64,000 bases of DNA, from assembly GCF_037646455.1 (NCBI RefSeq), contig NZ_JBBIXN010000002.1, forward strand, positions 1-64,000. Reading direction: 5' to 3'. Numbering within the stretch: the first letter of the stretch is position 1; each line of letters begins with the position of its first letter. A program made the translations under genes and the position numbers. This DNA is from Draconibacterium mangrovi_A (GTDB lineage Bacteria; Bacteroidota; Bacteroidia; Bacteroidales; Prolixibacteraceae). Positions 25,979 through 35,388 of the stretch are shown piece after piece. The notes under the pieces were generated by a model. It saw nothing but the letters and a program-made list of their open reading frames with translations, did no database searches and was not told where the DNA came from.

Positions 25979-26077
25979 TAAGAACGTCATCTCGTCCCGA
26001 TATTTATCTGGATATTTCGGAATCTTTTAGATATCTGTTGAGATGCTGAAATGAATTCAGCATGACGATTGTTCTTA
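25979..26077. repeat. MITE/REP-like inverted-repeat element, copy 1
   Basis: Outer arms TAAGAAC-GTCAT (25979-25990) and ATGAC-GATT-GTTCTTA (26061-26077) are inverted; inside is a small hairpin GCTGAA-ATGAA-TTCAGC. The 25-nt block 26046-26070 matches the block 32181-32205 of copy 2 at 23 positions. It separates two convergent genes and may also terminate transcription. Confidence 0.65.
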
Positions 26078-26093
26078 ATGACTAAATGAGTAA

Positions 26094-28739
26094 CTAGTCG
26101 TTTACGGCAATTGATAGTTTTACTGAAAAGCTTTCGAAATTGCCATTTGCAATACCGGTAAAAAAGCCGACATTACCAACAAAAAACAGGTTATTTAGGC
26201 TGTAACCAACTTCCCAGTAATTTTCCCACGATGGATTTCGGCTGAAATAATTCAGGTGCAGACTTTCGCTCCAGGTTTTACGATTTACAAACGACAGGTA
26301 ACGCAGTAAAACATATTCACTTCGGTATTCTCCTGAAAGGTTGATGTAGCCTTCTTTTGAAGCCGGTTCGTAATCGTTAAGCAATTGCAAAGTATTAGTA
26401 AATGGAATAAAAGCTACAGGTATTTCCGAGGTCTGAAAATGTTTGTATTCCGAAAAATGTAATTGATCGGCATTTAAAAAGTAACCGGCGTTTAATTTCC
26501 AGGCTATTCCTGAAGTTGGCGAAATATTAGCCTCCTGCCTGAATTGGAAATCTATCTGAGTGTAATCAGAACCCGAGGAAAATACGCCTTTTAAGCCCTG
26601 TTTAAAACTGACCTGGAAACGGTAGTAATCATCGAGAAATAGAAAGGGCGATTCCTGCAGCCAGGGCTTGTAGATCCTTTCGTAATATTCCAATCCCAGT
26701 TCCCATGTAAAACTTTTTTGTTCCAACAACGCTTCATCGGTCATGGAAAGTCCTCCGGGTATGTTCGGTTCGAAATCCTTATTGTCACTTAATAAATAAT
26801 CTGCATGATTTTCGAGCGGGTAAAAATGATTGTAGTCGATATTCAACCGTGCAGTCCATTGTTTTTTGAACCGCTGCGAAACACTAAGTCCGGCAAATTT
26901 TGTTTCATAAAGCTTCATGTAATTCTCGGCAAAAAACCACGAACTTAGCGCATTTAAAATCGGATCAATACCATATTCGCTTTTAAAATCCCTGCTCATT
27001 TTACCGGCTTTTAACTCCAGACTATTTCCGTATCCGAGAATGTTTACTAGCCGTGTGCTAACGCTGCCAAACACTGCTTTTCTGTTAAATGCGTAACCAA
27101 ATTCAGGAGTTAGGTAAATGGTTTTGGCCGAATCGGGATTGTAACTCAGCTGAAAGAATTGCTTGTATTTGTAGCCATCAACTGCATTAAAATCGAAGTT
27201 CTCTAGATTGATCAATCCGCTGTAGCGCAAGCGGGTCAGTGAATCCCTGTACAAATCGTAACTGCCAAATGCAATTTTCGATAATTTTGATTTACGACGC
27301 TCAGCATCACTTCGTAAGGTATCTGTTTCGGTGCTTTCCATCGATTTTAATGAATCGGCCATCTGGTAACTGGCCACTTCGGACGGTGTCAGCGGAATCG
27401 CACGGATAGTATCCCAACGCATATTTTCAACAAGTGAATCTTTTTGATCGTTGATGTTGTAATTGGTATAAAAATCAGATATCACACGAGTTGAATCTTT
27501 GTATTCCTGTTTTAGGATCTTTCGATTAAGACGAGCTACTTTCCTGACGTCTGTATTGCTGAGTTCTTCTTTTTGTGTGATCTGTTCTACCTGTTCTTTC
27601 AATGCATTTGTTTTTTCACTTTCTGCTTTCGTGATTTCCTTTTCGGCAACTATCGTATCAGCGAGCCGAGGAACGATCCCTGAAGCATAATTGTCAACAA
27701 TCGAATCGTATTTTACCGAGGCTCCGTAGTAAAAATTTCCACGCATTCCCAGCGCTCCAAAATTTCCTGTAATGTTGTGCGAAACCGGCAGCCAGTTTTC
27801 GTTGCCAAGGTTCTCGAATTGTTGCTTGATGCGGTAATCCACAAATTCAAAAGTCGAGCTGAAATCGAGGTTGTAAATGCACCAAAGCTGATCGACAATA
27901 TAAATGTAACCTTTAACCAGTTCGTCGCTCTTTCGTTTTGGCCTTACTTTAATTTTGAAAACATCGAAATCGCCTACTGTGATAAAGCCCTCGTACCTGA
28001 AATCGTAATGGCGAAGTGCCGGTGCAGACAGGGGAGAGATCACCTGTTCCGGTCGTTCTTCATAATAGCTGGTGGTCATCAGGCCCATTACCGGAGGTTC
28101 ATCAATTCCGGTCAGCGATGTTTTTTTGCTGATCACTTTCTGATCGTAATGATTGGGATAATCAAACGTTATTTTGTTCTGCGACTCCATCACGTAAGTC
28201 ACGTTTTCCTTAAAATAGTCTTTAAATTTCTTACCGTCTTCCACCTCCTGTTTCTTTATGAAATTCGGAATATTGGTAAATTCAAAATTTGCTTTTATGT
28301 ACAGGTCGGCCACATAATGCTTTATTTTCTCGCGGTAATAAGGGGCTTTTGCAATGGCTTTTCGCATGATAAAATATGCAGGATCTTCTTTACCCGGAAA
28401 TATCTTTACTTCTTTTAATTCAAATTTCTGGATCTGCATAACTACCGGAAGAAAAACACTGTCGCGGTTAATTTTAACGATCGTATTCTTTTGCAAGAAT
28501 CCCATCGATCGGATGGTAAGGTGATAACTGCCGTGGGCCAGTTGAAACTGAAAATTTCCGTCGACATTCGACGTGGTGCCTTCCCGGGTTTCACTGATAA
28601 AAATGGTAGCATAAGGAATGGGGTGATTTTGTTCGTCGGTAATTTTTCCTGATAGAATTTGTGCACCTGACTGAAAGGAAAGTAGAATTAAAAAAATCAG
28701 AATGACCGTCAACCGGTATTTATGATCTGTTCTCCGCAT
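26094..28739 (-). CDS. DUF5686 outer-membrane protein with CarboxypepD_reg-like domain
   Basis: An 881-aa protein with signal peptide (MRRTDHKYRLTVILIFLILL...SGAQ). Residues about 28-82 form a carboxypeptidase-regulatory-like beta-sandwich (ILSGKITDEQNHPIPYATIF, then TTSNVDGNFQFQLAHGSYHL), as at the N-terminus of many TonB-linked proteins. The remainder matches DUF5686: an extracellular/periplasmic central part and aromatic-rich strands to the C-terminal SVKLSIAVND, consistent with an outer-membrane barrel. DUF5686 proteins are widespread in Bacteroidota; function is not established. It stands alone on the minus strand, with copy 1 of the inverted-repeat element after it. Confidence 0.85.
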   Translation of the reverse strand: MRRTDHKYRLTVILIFLILLSFQSGAQILSGKITDEQNHPIPYATIFISETREGTTSNVDGNFQFQLAHGSYHLTIRSMGFLQKNTIVKINRDSVFLPVVMQIQKFELKEVKIFPGKEDPAYFIMRKAIAKAPYYREKIKHYVADLYIKANFEFTNIPNFIKKQEVEDGKKFKDYFKENVTYVMESQNKITFDYPNHYDQKVISKKTSLTGIDEPPVMGLMTTSYYEERPEQVISPLSAPALRHYDFRYEGFITVGDFDVFKIKVRPKRKSDELVKGYIYIVDQLWCIYNLDFSSTFEFVDYRIKQQFENLGNENWLPVSHNITGNFGALGMRGNFYYGASVKYDSIVDNYASGIVPRLADTIVAEKEITKAESEKTNALKEQVEQITQKEELSNTDVRKVARLNRKILKQEYKDSTRVISDFYTNYNINDQKDSLVENMRWDTIRAIPLTPSEVASYQMADSLKSMESTETDTLRSDAERRKSKLSKIAFGSYDLYRDSLTRLRYSGLINLENFDFNAVDGYKYKQFFQLSYNPDSAKTIYLTPEFGYAFNRKAVFGSVSTRLVNILGYGNSLELKAGKMSRDFKSEYGIDPILNALSSWFFAENYMKLYETKFAGLSVSQRFKKQWTARLNIDYNHFYPLENHADYLLSDNKDFEPNIPGGLSMTDEALLEQKSFTWELGLEYYERIYKPWLQESPFLFLDDYYRFQVSFKQGLKGVFSSGSDYTQIDFQFRQEANISPTSGIAWKLNAGYFLNADQLHFSEYKHFQTSEIPVAFIPFTNTLQLLNDYEPASKEGYINLSGEYRSEYVLLRYLSFVNRKTWSESLHLNYFSRNPSWENYWEVGYSLNNLFFVGNVGFFTGIANGNFESFSVKLSIAVND

Positions 28740-28878
28740 GAATTTGGCTTGCTAAGTGTTTTAACTGCAAATAACAACTTTTCAATTCATCAAAAAAATA
28801 ATTTTCGTTAAAAACCCTTTAACCAACTATCAATGAATCGAATATTGGGTTAAATAAGATTGTCGAAAAAGAAATAAC

Positions 28879-30051
28879 TCATTCCTCCGATTTTTCCATA
28901 TTCCATTTGCCGACAATAATAAATTGAAAAACAATAAAAGGAATCGTAATCAACAAGAGAATTTCCCAGCCCACAGCAAATATAAACCAACCTGCAGAGA
29001 GCGATGCAACAGCCTGAACACCAAAAATAACAAAGTCGTTTACAGCTTGTACTTTAAACCGCTCGCTTGGTTTGTAGGAGCGTGGCAGCAGGGTAGTGGC
29101 ACCAATAAAAAGAAAGTTCCAGCCAATTCCCAACAACACCAACGAGATCCAGTAATTTCCAAGTGCTTTGCCGGTAAATGCAATGGCAATGCACACCAGA
29201 TAGGCAATCAGTCCGGTCATCATCATTCGTGCAATCCCCAGCTTTTTAATCACCCATGCTGCAACCAGCGACGGAAGGAACATGGCAACAATATGACTTT
29301 GTATGACCCACTTGGTATGTTCTAGCGTGTGACCGTCCATAACGTGCATGCTCACCGGCGTGGCTGTCATAATAAAACTCATTACTGCGTAACCGATGGT
29401 AGCACTCAGTAAAGCAACCCAGAAAACTCGTTGTTTTAGAATTTCTTTTAAAGCACGTTGAGGATTTTTATGGCTTTCATCACGTGTAATCGGATTTTTA
29501 AAAGCAAATAAGAACAGGAGCCCCAGAGCAAACAATCCGGCCAGCAGTATAAATGAGCCGGTATATTCAACCGATGTGAGATCTTTTCCAAGCAACGCAA
29601 TCTCAGGCCCTGTAAATGCGGCCGCAATTCCACCAATCAAAACCATCGATGCAGCTTTAGGGATTAATTCTTCGCGCACACTTTCCATGGCCGCAAACCG
29701 AAACTGCATAACGCAGGAATAAGTCGTTCCCAGTAAAAATGTACTGGCACAAAACAGGTAAAAACTGGATATGGAAATGGCATAAGCCGCTAAAAATGCT
29801 ACAAGGATGGAAAACACACCGATGATAAAAAACGACTTTTTTCTGCCGATGGTGTTCATCAGTAGAGTTACCGGAGGTATGGTTACTGCCGTTCCGATTA
29901 CAATGCTGGCAACGGGAAGCGTGGCAAGCTTTTCGAGGGGAGCCAATTCAGCACCTACCAATCCTCCAACAAAAACAACCAACGAACTTACCGATAATAA
30001 TAAGGCCTGAGCGATGGTTAATATCCACACATTACGTGGAAGCTCTTTCAT
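28879..30051 (-). CDS. MFS transporter
   Basis: A 390-aa permease with 12 predicted membrane segments and a central polar loop (TRDESHKNPQRALKEILKQR). The motif GRKKSFFIIG after the second helix is the MFS loop 2-3 signature. It is divergent from L-fucose isomerase, but it is not FucP-like (FucP is longer, near 440 aa, with a different signature), so involvement in fucose uptake is only a neighbourhood guess. The 270-nt divergent spacer contains a short ACAGG direct repeat and ACAGCTGT palindrome closer to fucI. The substrate is unknown. Confidence 0.85.
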   Translation of the reverse strand: MKELPRNVWILTIAQALLLSVSSLVVFVGGLVGAELAPLEKLATLPVASIVIGTAVTIPPVTLLMNTIGRKKSFFIIGVFSILVAFLAAYAISISSFYLFCASTFLLGTTYSCVMQFRFAAMESVREELIPKAASMVLIGGIAAAFTGPEIALLGKDLTSVEYTGSFILLAGLFALGLLFLFAFKNPITRDESHKNPQRALKEILKQRVFWVALLSATIGYAVMSFIMTATPVSMHVMDGHTLEHTKWVIQSHIVAMFLPSLVAAWVIKKLGIARMMMTGLIAYLVCIAIAFTGKALGNYWISLVLLGIGWNFLFIGATTLLPRSYKPSERFKVQAVNDFVIFGVQAVASLSAGWFIFAVGWEILLLITIPFIVFQFIIVGKWNMEKSEE

Positions 30052-30250
30052 TTTTTGAGTTTAAAATTCTACAATGAAACAACTTGGAAATAATTATGTT
30101 TTAAATTGAATTCAATAATAGCTGTAAATAGCTAATATCTTAAAGGCTTTCTATCGTATTCCTCCTGTTAGCTATGAGATTGAGCTTTAATTTGAAAAAA
30201 CATGCTCTAAAAACTGTTTTTTGATTTCGTTTTAATTTTTACATTGCAGT

Positions 30251-30282
30251 ACAGGACAGGACAGCATAGTAAAAACAGCTGT
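30251..30282 (+). promoter_or_regulatory. Candidate operator upstream of fucI
   Basis: ACAGGACAGGACAG (30251-30264) is a short direct repeat and ACAGCTGT (30275-30282) a perfect 8-bp palindrome, 40-70 nt before the fucI start. They could bind the GntR-type regulator encoded after fucI; this is inference from position only. Confidence 0.3.
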
Positions 30283-30322
30283 ATGACATAAATATTCAAT
30301 AAAACAACAAATATTATTTACA

Positions 30323-32104
30323 ATGGCTAATAGACTAATTGGAAGACTACCTAAGGTAGGAATTCGCCCGGTAATCGACGGGCGCGAAAGAGGAGTGCGT
30401 GAATCGCTCGAGGTTCAAACCATGAACATGGCAAAGAACGCAGCGCATTTGATCGAGAAAAATCTGCGTTTTCCCGGTGGAGAAAAAGTAGAATGTGTGA
30501 TTGCCGATACAACCATAGGAGGAGTGGCAGAAGCCGCTTTGTGTGCCGATAAATTTGCGGCCGAAGGTGTTGGCGTTTCGCTGACGGTTACTCCTTGCTG
30601 GTGTTACGGGACCGAAGTTATGGATGCCACTCCTATGATTCCAAAAGCAGTTTGGGGTTTTAACGGAACCGAGCGTCCGGGAGCAGTTTACCTGGCGGCT
30701 GCATTGGCGGGTTATAATCAAAAAGGATTCCCGACTTTTGGTATCTATGGTCGCGATGTTCAGGACAGCGACGACGAAAGTATTCCTGGGGATGTTTCTG
30801 AGAAGATTCTGCGCTTTGTAAAATCGGCTTTAGCAGTGGCGCAAATGAAAGGGAAATCCTATCTCTCGCTTGGTTACACTTCAATGGGTATTGCCGGATC
30901 GATGGTTAATCCCGATTTTTTTCAGGATTACCTGGGTATGCGTACTGAGTTTGTTGATATGACCGAAGTAAAACGTCGTCTGGATCAGGAGATATATGAT
31001 AAAGAGGAATACGAAAAAGCACTGGCTTGGACTAACGAGAATATTATTGAAGGCGATGATTACAACGCGCCTGAACAGCAGTCGGACCGTGCACGTAAAG
31101 ACTGGGAGTGGGAGACAGTTGTAAAAATGACGCTGATTATGCGCGACCTGATGATCGGTAACCCAAAACTGAAAGAAGCCGGATTTGGTGAAGAAGCCAA
31201 CGGACACAATGCCATTGCCGGTGGTTTCCAGGGACAGCGTCAGTGGACTGATTATTACCCGAATGGTGACTATTCAGAAACAATTCTCAACAGTTCGTTC
31301 GATTGGAACGGAATTCGTGAAGCTTTTGTATTTGCCACCGAAAACGACAGCCTAAATGCAGTGCCAATGTTGTTTGGTCACCTCCTGACCAACACCGCAC
31401 AGATCTTTTCTGATGTTCGTACCTACTGGAGCCCTGAAGCTGTTAAACGTGTGACAGGTAAAGATTTAACTGGTATGGCGAAAGACGGGCTTATTCACCT
31501 GATCAATTCAGGGTCGACCACAATGGATGCCACGGGGCAGCAAAAGGATGCTGAAGGAAACTCAGTAATGAAACCATTCTGGGAAATTACCGAGCAGGAT
31601 GTTGATGCGTGTTTAAAAAACACCAAATTCTGTCCGGCAGAAACCGGATACTTCCGCGGAGGAGGTTTTTCGAGTCAGTTTAAAACCAGTGGTGAAATGC
31701 CCATAACCATGAGCCGGGTAAACCTGGTAAAAGGGCAGGGACCTGTGCTGCAAATTGCAGAAGGTTATACGATTGATTTGGAAGATGACATTCACAAAGT
31801 ATTGGATGAACGCACCAATCCAACCTGGCCAACCACCTGGTTTGCTCCAAAATTAACCGGAAAAGGTGCTTTTAAAGATGTGTATTCGGTCATGGCCAAC
31901 TGGGGAGCAAATCACGGTGCCATTAGCTACGGACACATTGGTGCCGACCTGATCACACTGGCTTCTATTCTGCGTATTCCGGTTTGTATGCACAATGTTG
32001 AAGAGGACCAGATTTTCCGTCCAAGTGCATGGAATGCGTTTGGTGAAGATAAAGAAGGCTCGGATTATCGCGCCTGCGCGAATTTTGGACCAATTTACGG
32101 ATAG
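30323..32104 (+). CDS. fucI: L-fucose isomerase
   Basis: A 593-aa aldose-ketose isomerase (EC 5.3.1.25), converting L-fucose to L-fuculose (and D-arabinose to D-ribulose) in the cytoplasm. Length equals that of E. coli FucI (591 aa). The Mn2+ ligands are present with a constant +3 shift from E. coli Glu337, Asp361 and His528: Glu340 (FATENDSLN), Asp364 (IFSDVRTYW) and His531 (WGANHGAIS). The start MANRLIGRLPKVGIRPVIDG is typical. No fuculokinase, aldolase or FucP is present within the window, so the pathway must continue elsewhere. The next gene, a GntR-family regulator with ligand domain, resembles the fucose repressor of Bacteroides and probably controls it. Confidence 0.96.
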   Translation: MANRLIGRLPKVGIRPVIDGRERGVRESLEVQTMNMAKNAAHLIEKNLRFPGGEKVECVIADTTIGGVAEAALCADKFAAEGVGVSLTVTPCWCYGTEVMDATPMIPKAVWGFNGTERPGAVYLAAALAGYNQKGFPTFGIYGRDVQDSDDESIPGDVSEKILRFVKSALAVAQMKGKSYLSLGYTSMGIAGSMVNPDFFQDYLGMRTEFVDMTEVKRRLDQEIYDKEEYEKALAWTNENIIEGDDYNAPEQQSDRARKDWEWETVVKMTLIMRDLMIGNPKLKEAGFGEEANGHNAIAGGFQGQRQWTDYYPNGDYSETILNSSFDWNGIREAFVFATENDSLNAVPMLFGHLLTNTAQIFSDVRTYWSPEAVKRVTGKDLTGMAKDGLIHLINSGSTTMDATGQQKDAEGNSVMKPFWEITEQDVDACLKNTKFCPAETGYFRGGGFSSQFKTSGEMPITMSRVNLVKGQGPVLQIAEGYTIDLEDDIHKVLDERTNPTWPTTWFAPKLTGKGAFKDVYSVMANWGANHGAISYGHIGADLITLASILRIPVCMHNVEEDQIFRPSAWNAFGEDKEGSDYRACANFGPIYG

Positions 32105-32112
32105 CACATAAA

Positions 32113-32231
32113 AGGTGTCTGAAAGCGTGATATTGCCGTCATTCTGAACTTGTTTCAGAATCTTGTTGATTTGACAGAACCTGAAATAAATTCAGCGTGA
32201 CGATTTGGCTAACTTATACTTTCAGACACCT
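32113..32231. repeat. MITE/REP-like inverted-repeat element, copy 2
   Basis: Perfect 13-bp outer arms AGGTGTCTGAAAG (32113-32125) and CTTTCAGACACCT (32219-32231). Inside are two small hairpins (ATTCTGAA...TTCAGAAT and CTGAA-ATAAA-TTCAG) and a 25-nt block shared with copy 1. It lies between fucI and the regulator gene, starting 9 nt after the fucI stop, so it may act as the fucI terminator. Confidence 0.7.
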
Positions 32232-32244
32232 AATTTAAAATAGC

Positions 32245-33243
32245 ATGGCAAAACCAAGATTTAAAATAGATGATACTGCAGGGCAAACCAAATTGCAACA
32301 ACTGGTGCATTCTATTTCGGAAGCCATTGCGAATGGTTTGCTTAAAAATGGAGACATGCTGCCTTCGGTGAATCAATTGAGTGCCGACAGTGGTTTTTCG
32401 CGAGATACGGTGTTTAAGGCTTATAACATATTGAAGCAACGCAACCTGATTGAATCGGCACCAACGAAAGGTTATTTTGTGTCGGGCGATTCTTTTAAAG
32501 TATTCATGCTGCTCGATGATTTCAGCGCTTTTAAGGAGCAACTCTATCAATCGTTTCGGCAAAACCTGCCCGAAACTTATTCTGTCGATCTTTTATTTCA
32601 TCACTACAATCAGGAGGTTTTTACCCAGCTAATCGAGAACAGTTTAGGTCGTTACAGCATGTATATCGTAATGAATATTGACGAGGCGACAATTCATCCT
32701 GTTCTAAAGAAAATCGATCCCCACAAATTGCTAATTCTCGACATGGGAACTCCCGAAGATGAAAAAACAAACTACCTGCTTCAGGATTTTAGCCAGTCAC
32801 TGGTTCAATGTTTGGATAAAGGTGCAGCACAACTTCAGAAATACGCCGAAATGGTGCTGGTCTACGATGAACAAATTACTCCTCATCCATCGGCTATTGT
32901 AACGGCAGTTAGCGGATTTTGTACCAAGCGTTCTATCGCTTTCAAACAAGTTAGTTCAATTCATCTCGATCAGGTAAAAGAAAATACCGCCTATTTTGTT
33001 ATTCATGACGCCGATTTGGTGGAAGTGATCAAAAGCTGCCGGACAAAAAACCTTGAATTGGGTAAAGATGTTGGAGTACTCTCATACAACGATACACCTA
33101 TGAAACAAATTGTTGGAGGCGGGATCACCGTTGTTTCAACCGATTTTGAAGAGATGGGCAGGGAAGCAGCCGAGTTTGTGAAAAATAAAAAGAAAGTAGC
33201 TAAAATATTAAGTACTTCGTTAATTTTACGTGATTCAATTTAA
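32245..33243 (+). CDS. GntR-family regulator with periplasmic-binding-protein-like ligand domain
   Basis: A 332-aa transcription factor. Residues about 14-78 form a GntR winged helix (SEAIANGLLKNGDMLPSVNQ, then SADSGFSRDTVFKAYNILKQ and LIESAPTKGYFV). The remaining 250 residues fold like a LacI-type sugar-binding domain (GKDVGVLSYNDTPMKQIVGG, then ITVVSTDFEEMGREAAEFV). Bacteroides thetaiotaomicron FucR, which represses fucose genes, has this type of domain order; the position directly after fucI makes a fucose-responsive repressor the best guess. The inducer cannot be read from sequence. Its ATG is 13 nt after the end of the inverted-repeat element. Confidence 0.85.
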   Translation: MAKPRFKIDDTAGQTKLQQLVHSISEAIANGLLKNGDMLPSVNQLSADSGFSRDTVFKAYNILKQRNLIESAPTKGYFVSGDSFKVFMLLDDFSAFKEQLYQSFRQNLPETYSVDLLFHHYNQEVFTQLIENSLGRYSMYIVMNIDEATIHPVLKKIDPHKLLILDMGTPEDEKTNYLLQDFSQSLVQCLDKGAAQLQKYAEMVLVYDEQITPHPSAIVTAVSGFCTKRSIAFKQVSSIHLDQVKENTAYFVIHDADLVEVIKSCRTKNLELGKDVGVLSYNDTPMKQIVGGGITVVSTDFEEMGREAAEFVKNKKKVAKILSTSLILRDSI

Positions 33244-33250
33244 TTACGTA

Positions 33251-34747
33251 ATGAAACGACTTAGTATATCTCTGCTTGTAATGTTTTCTTCCTTTGTTTT
33301 CGCAACTGTAAACGCGCAGAATTTGAATACAAAATTTTCCTCGATTGCCATTGGTAATCCCGTTCTGAAAGGAAATACCATCTACCACAACGAGTTGCAA
33401 ACTTTCACATTAAAAGGTGCCGGCGAGAACATGTGGTTCGATAATGACGAGTTTTGGTTTGTTTTTCAAAAGGTAAAAGGTGATTTTATCTTTTCTGCTA
33501 ATGTTCAGTTTGTTGGCGAAGGTGTAAATCCTCATCGAAAAATTGGTTTGATGGCCCGCTCTGATTTTGATGCCAATTCGGCCTATGTCAATGTTTGTGT
33601 ACATGGCGATGGATTGACCGGAATGCAATTCCGCGAAAAAAAAGGAGAGAATACCGATGAAATTCCATCGGAGCTTAATGCACCGCAGTTTATTCAGCTG
33701 GAAAGGAAAGGAGACACATATATTGTTCGTATTTCAAAGGATAGACAGCCTTTAATCACCGTTGCTGAAAAGCAATTTGATCTGGGTGCTGAAGTTTCTA
33801 TTGGGATGTTTATCTGTTCGCACGACACAGGTGTGGTGGAAACAGCCAAATTCAGTAATGTGCGCATTGAAATTCCGGCAGCCGAAGGTGTTGATGGTTA
33901 TCGGAATCCATCACCCAGCCGCCTCGAAATTTTGGAGGTGGCAAGCGGAAACAGGAAGATCATTTACGAAACCGACGAGCACATTGAAGCACCAAACTGG
34001 TCGCGCGACGGTAAGTTTCTGATTTATAACTCGGACGGAAAATTGTACAAATTTGATGCTGAAACGATGAAGCCAGAGGAAATCAATACCGGATTTGCAC
34101 AATCAAATAATAATGACCACGGAATTTCTTTTGACGGGAAAACATTGGCGATCAGTAATCATGTGGAAGAGAATGGCGTAAATCATTCAATAATATATAC
34201 AGTCCCGATAGAAGGCGGCACGCCAAAAAGGATTACCGAAAAAGGGCCATCGTACTGGCACGGTTGGTCGCCCGATGGAAAGTGGCTGACTTATTGTGCC
34301 GAGCGAAACGGCAATTACGATGTTTACAAAATTCCTTCGGCCGGAGGGAAAGAGATTCGCCTGACTACAATAGAAGGATTGGATGACGGGCCCGAATATT
34401 CACCGGATGGAAAATACATCTATTTTAATTCTACACGTAGTGGAATGATGCAGATATGGCGAATGAAACCCGATGGTTCGGAACAAGAGCAGGTGACATT
34501 TGATAACTACCAGAACTGGTTTGCACATCCTTCACCCAATGGTAAATGGCTGATCATGATTTCATATCCGCCCGAGGTGCCGGCGGCTTCGCATCCGCAC
34601 AATCAGCGTGTTATGCTGCGACTGATGCCTGCAGATGGCGGTGAAATCAAAGTGGTTGCTTTTTTGTACGGCGGTCAGGGCACCATCAACGTTCCTTCTT
34701 GGAGCCCCGATTCAAAGAAGGTGGCTTTTGTTTCGTATACTTATTGA
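33251..34747 (+). CDS. Exported TolB-like beta-propeller protein with N-terminal jelly-roll
   Basis: A 498-aa protein from the ATG at 33251, which opens a signal peptide (MKRLSISLLVMFSSFVFATV, cut after NAQ); 7 more codons are open but overlap the previous gene. Residues about 30-210 look like a DUF1349/concanavalin-like domain (WFDNDEFWFVFQKVKGDFIF and HRKIGLMARSDFDANSAYVN). Residues 220-498 carry PD40/WD40-like blades with repeated WSPDGKWLTY, YSPDGKYIYF, PSPNGKWLIM and WSPDSKKVAF motifs, as in TolB and many Bacteroidota surface proteins. It is 8 nt after the GntR gene, so possibly in one transcript. The ligand is unknown. Confidence 0.85.
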   Translation: MKRLSISLLVMFSSFVFATVNAQNLNTKFSSIAIGNPVLKGNTIYHNELQTFTLKGAGENMWFDNDEFWFVFQKVKGDFIFSANVQFVGEGVNPHRKIGLMARSDFDANSAYVNVCVHGDGLTGMQFREKKGENTDEIPSELNAPQFIQLERKGDTYIVRISKDRQPLITVAEKQFDLGAEVSIGMFICSHDTGVVETAKFSNVRIEIPAAEGVDGYRNPSPSRLEILEVASGNRKIIYETDEHIEAPNWSRDGKFLIYNSDGKLYKFDAETMKPEEINTGFAQSNNNDHGISFDGKTLAISNHVEENGVNHSIIYTVPIEGGTPKRITEKGPSYWHGWSPDGKWLTYCAERNGNYDVYKIPSAGGKEIRLTTIEGLDDGPEYSPDGKYIYFNSTRSGMMQIWRMKPDGSEQEQVTFDNYQNWFAHPSPNGKWLIMISYPPEVPAASHPHNQRVMLRLMPADGGEIKVVAFLYGGQGTINVPSWSPDSKKVAFVSYTY

Positions 34748-35302
34748 TTACAGGCCAAGTTCGTCGCTGATTTCGCGCATGGCGTTTACTGAAAGCTCGG
34801 CAAATTCGTGAATTGGAATTCCGATTTTCTCACATTCTAAAATATTCTCACGTTTCACAGAAGCGGCAAAAGCTTTTTGCTTCATTCTCTTGGTCACCGA
34901 TTTTGGTTTAACACTGGCCAGCTTTTTATCGGGATAAACGAGCGTTGTTGCGGTAACCAACCCGGTTATGGTTTCGCCTGCTGCCAGTGCTTGCTGAAAT
35001 TTCGTAGAACGTTCCTTACCTGTCGCCATTTCATTGTGCATTACAATGGCATCAAGCATTTCATCGGTAACTTTTCCCTTTAGAATATTTTCAGCGTATG
35101 GACCATGTTTTTTGGGGTCGGCATTTGTTATTTCCACGTCAATATCGTGCAGCAAGCCTGCCAGACCGTATTCATCTTCATCTTCGCCCAACTTACGGGC
35201 AATAGCACGTAACACAGCTTCTGAAGCCAGACAGTGTTTACGCATATTTTCGGCTTTAATATTTTCGTTTAATAATTGCAAGGCATCGTCTCTCGAAATC
35301 AT
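34748..35302 (-). CDS. HD-domain phosphohydrolase family protein
   Basis: A 184-aa HD-superfamily protein: His23 (MRKHCLASE), the His52-Asp53 doublet (LLHDIDVEITNADPKKHG) and a later Asp complete the usual metal-binding set. Such small HD proteins hydrolyse phosphate esters, often nucleotides, but this subgroup's substrate is unassigned. The sequence ends ...VNAMREISDELGL. Its stop codon directly abuts the stop of the convergent propeller gene with no spacing (34747/34748). Cytoplasmic by absence of a signal. Confidence 0.85.
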   Translation of the reverse strand: MISRDDALQLLNENIKAENMRKHCLASEAVLRAIARKLGEDEDEYGLAGLLHDIDVEITNADPKKHGPYAENILKGKVTDEMLDAIVMHNEMATGKERSTKFQQALAAGETITGLVTATTLVYPDKKLASVKPKSVTKRMKQKAFAASVKRENILECEKIGIPIHEFAELSVNAMREISDELGL

Positions 35303-35335
35303 AAATTTGGTTTTTAGTTTGCTTAAAAATAGTAA

Positions 35336-35343
35336 TAAATTTG
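35336..35343 (+). promoter_or_regulatory. Candidate -7 promoter box (TAAATTTG)
   Basis: TAAATTTG matches TAnnTTTG and lies 45 nt before the ATG of the CYTH gene. A TTTG at 35318-35321 is too close (14 nt) for a normal -33 element. Confidence 0.4.
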
Positions 35344-35388
35344 TGCCTTTGATTAAAACAATACTTTTCAGAATTTCAAAAATGTAAA

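Noticed and set aside
27777..28418. 213-codon plus-strand frame inside the DUF5686 gene
   Set aside because: Antisense to a well-supported outer-membrane protein and without recognisable domains.
28879..30051. L-fucose permease (FucP)
   Set aside because: The protein is shorter than FucP, diverges from fucI and shows only general MFS motifs.
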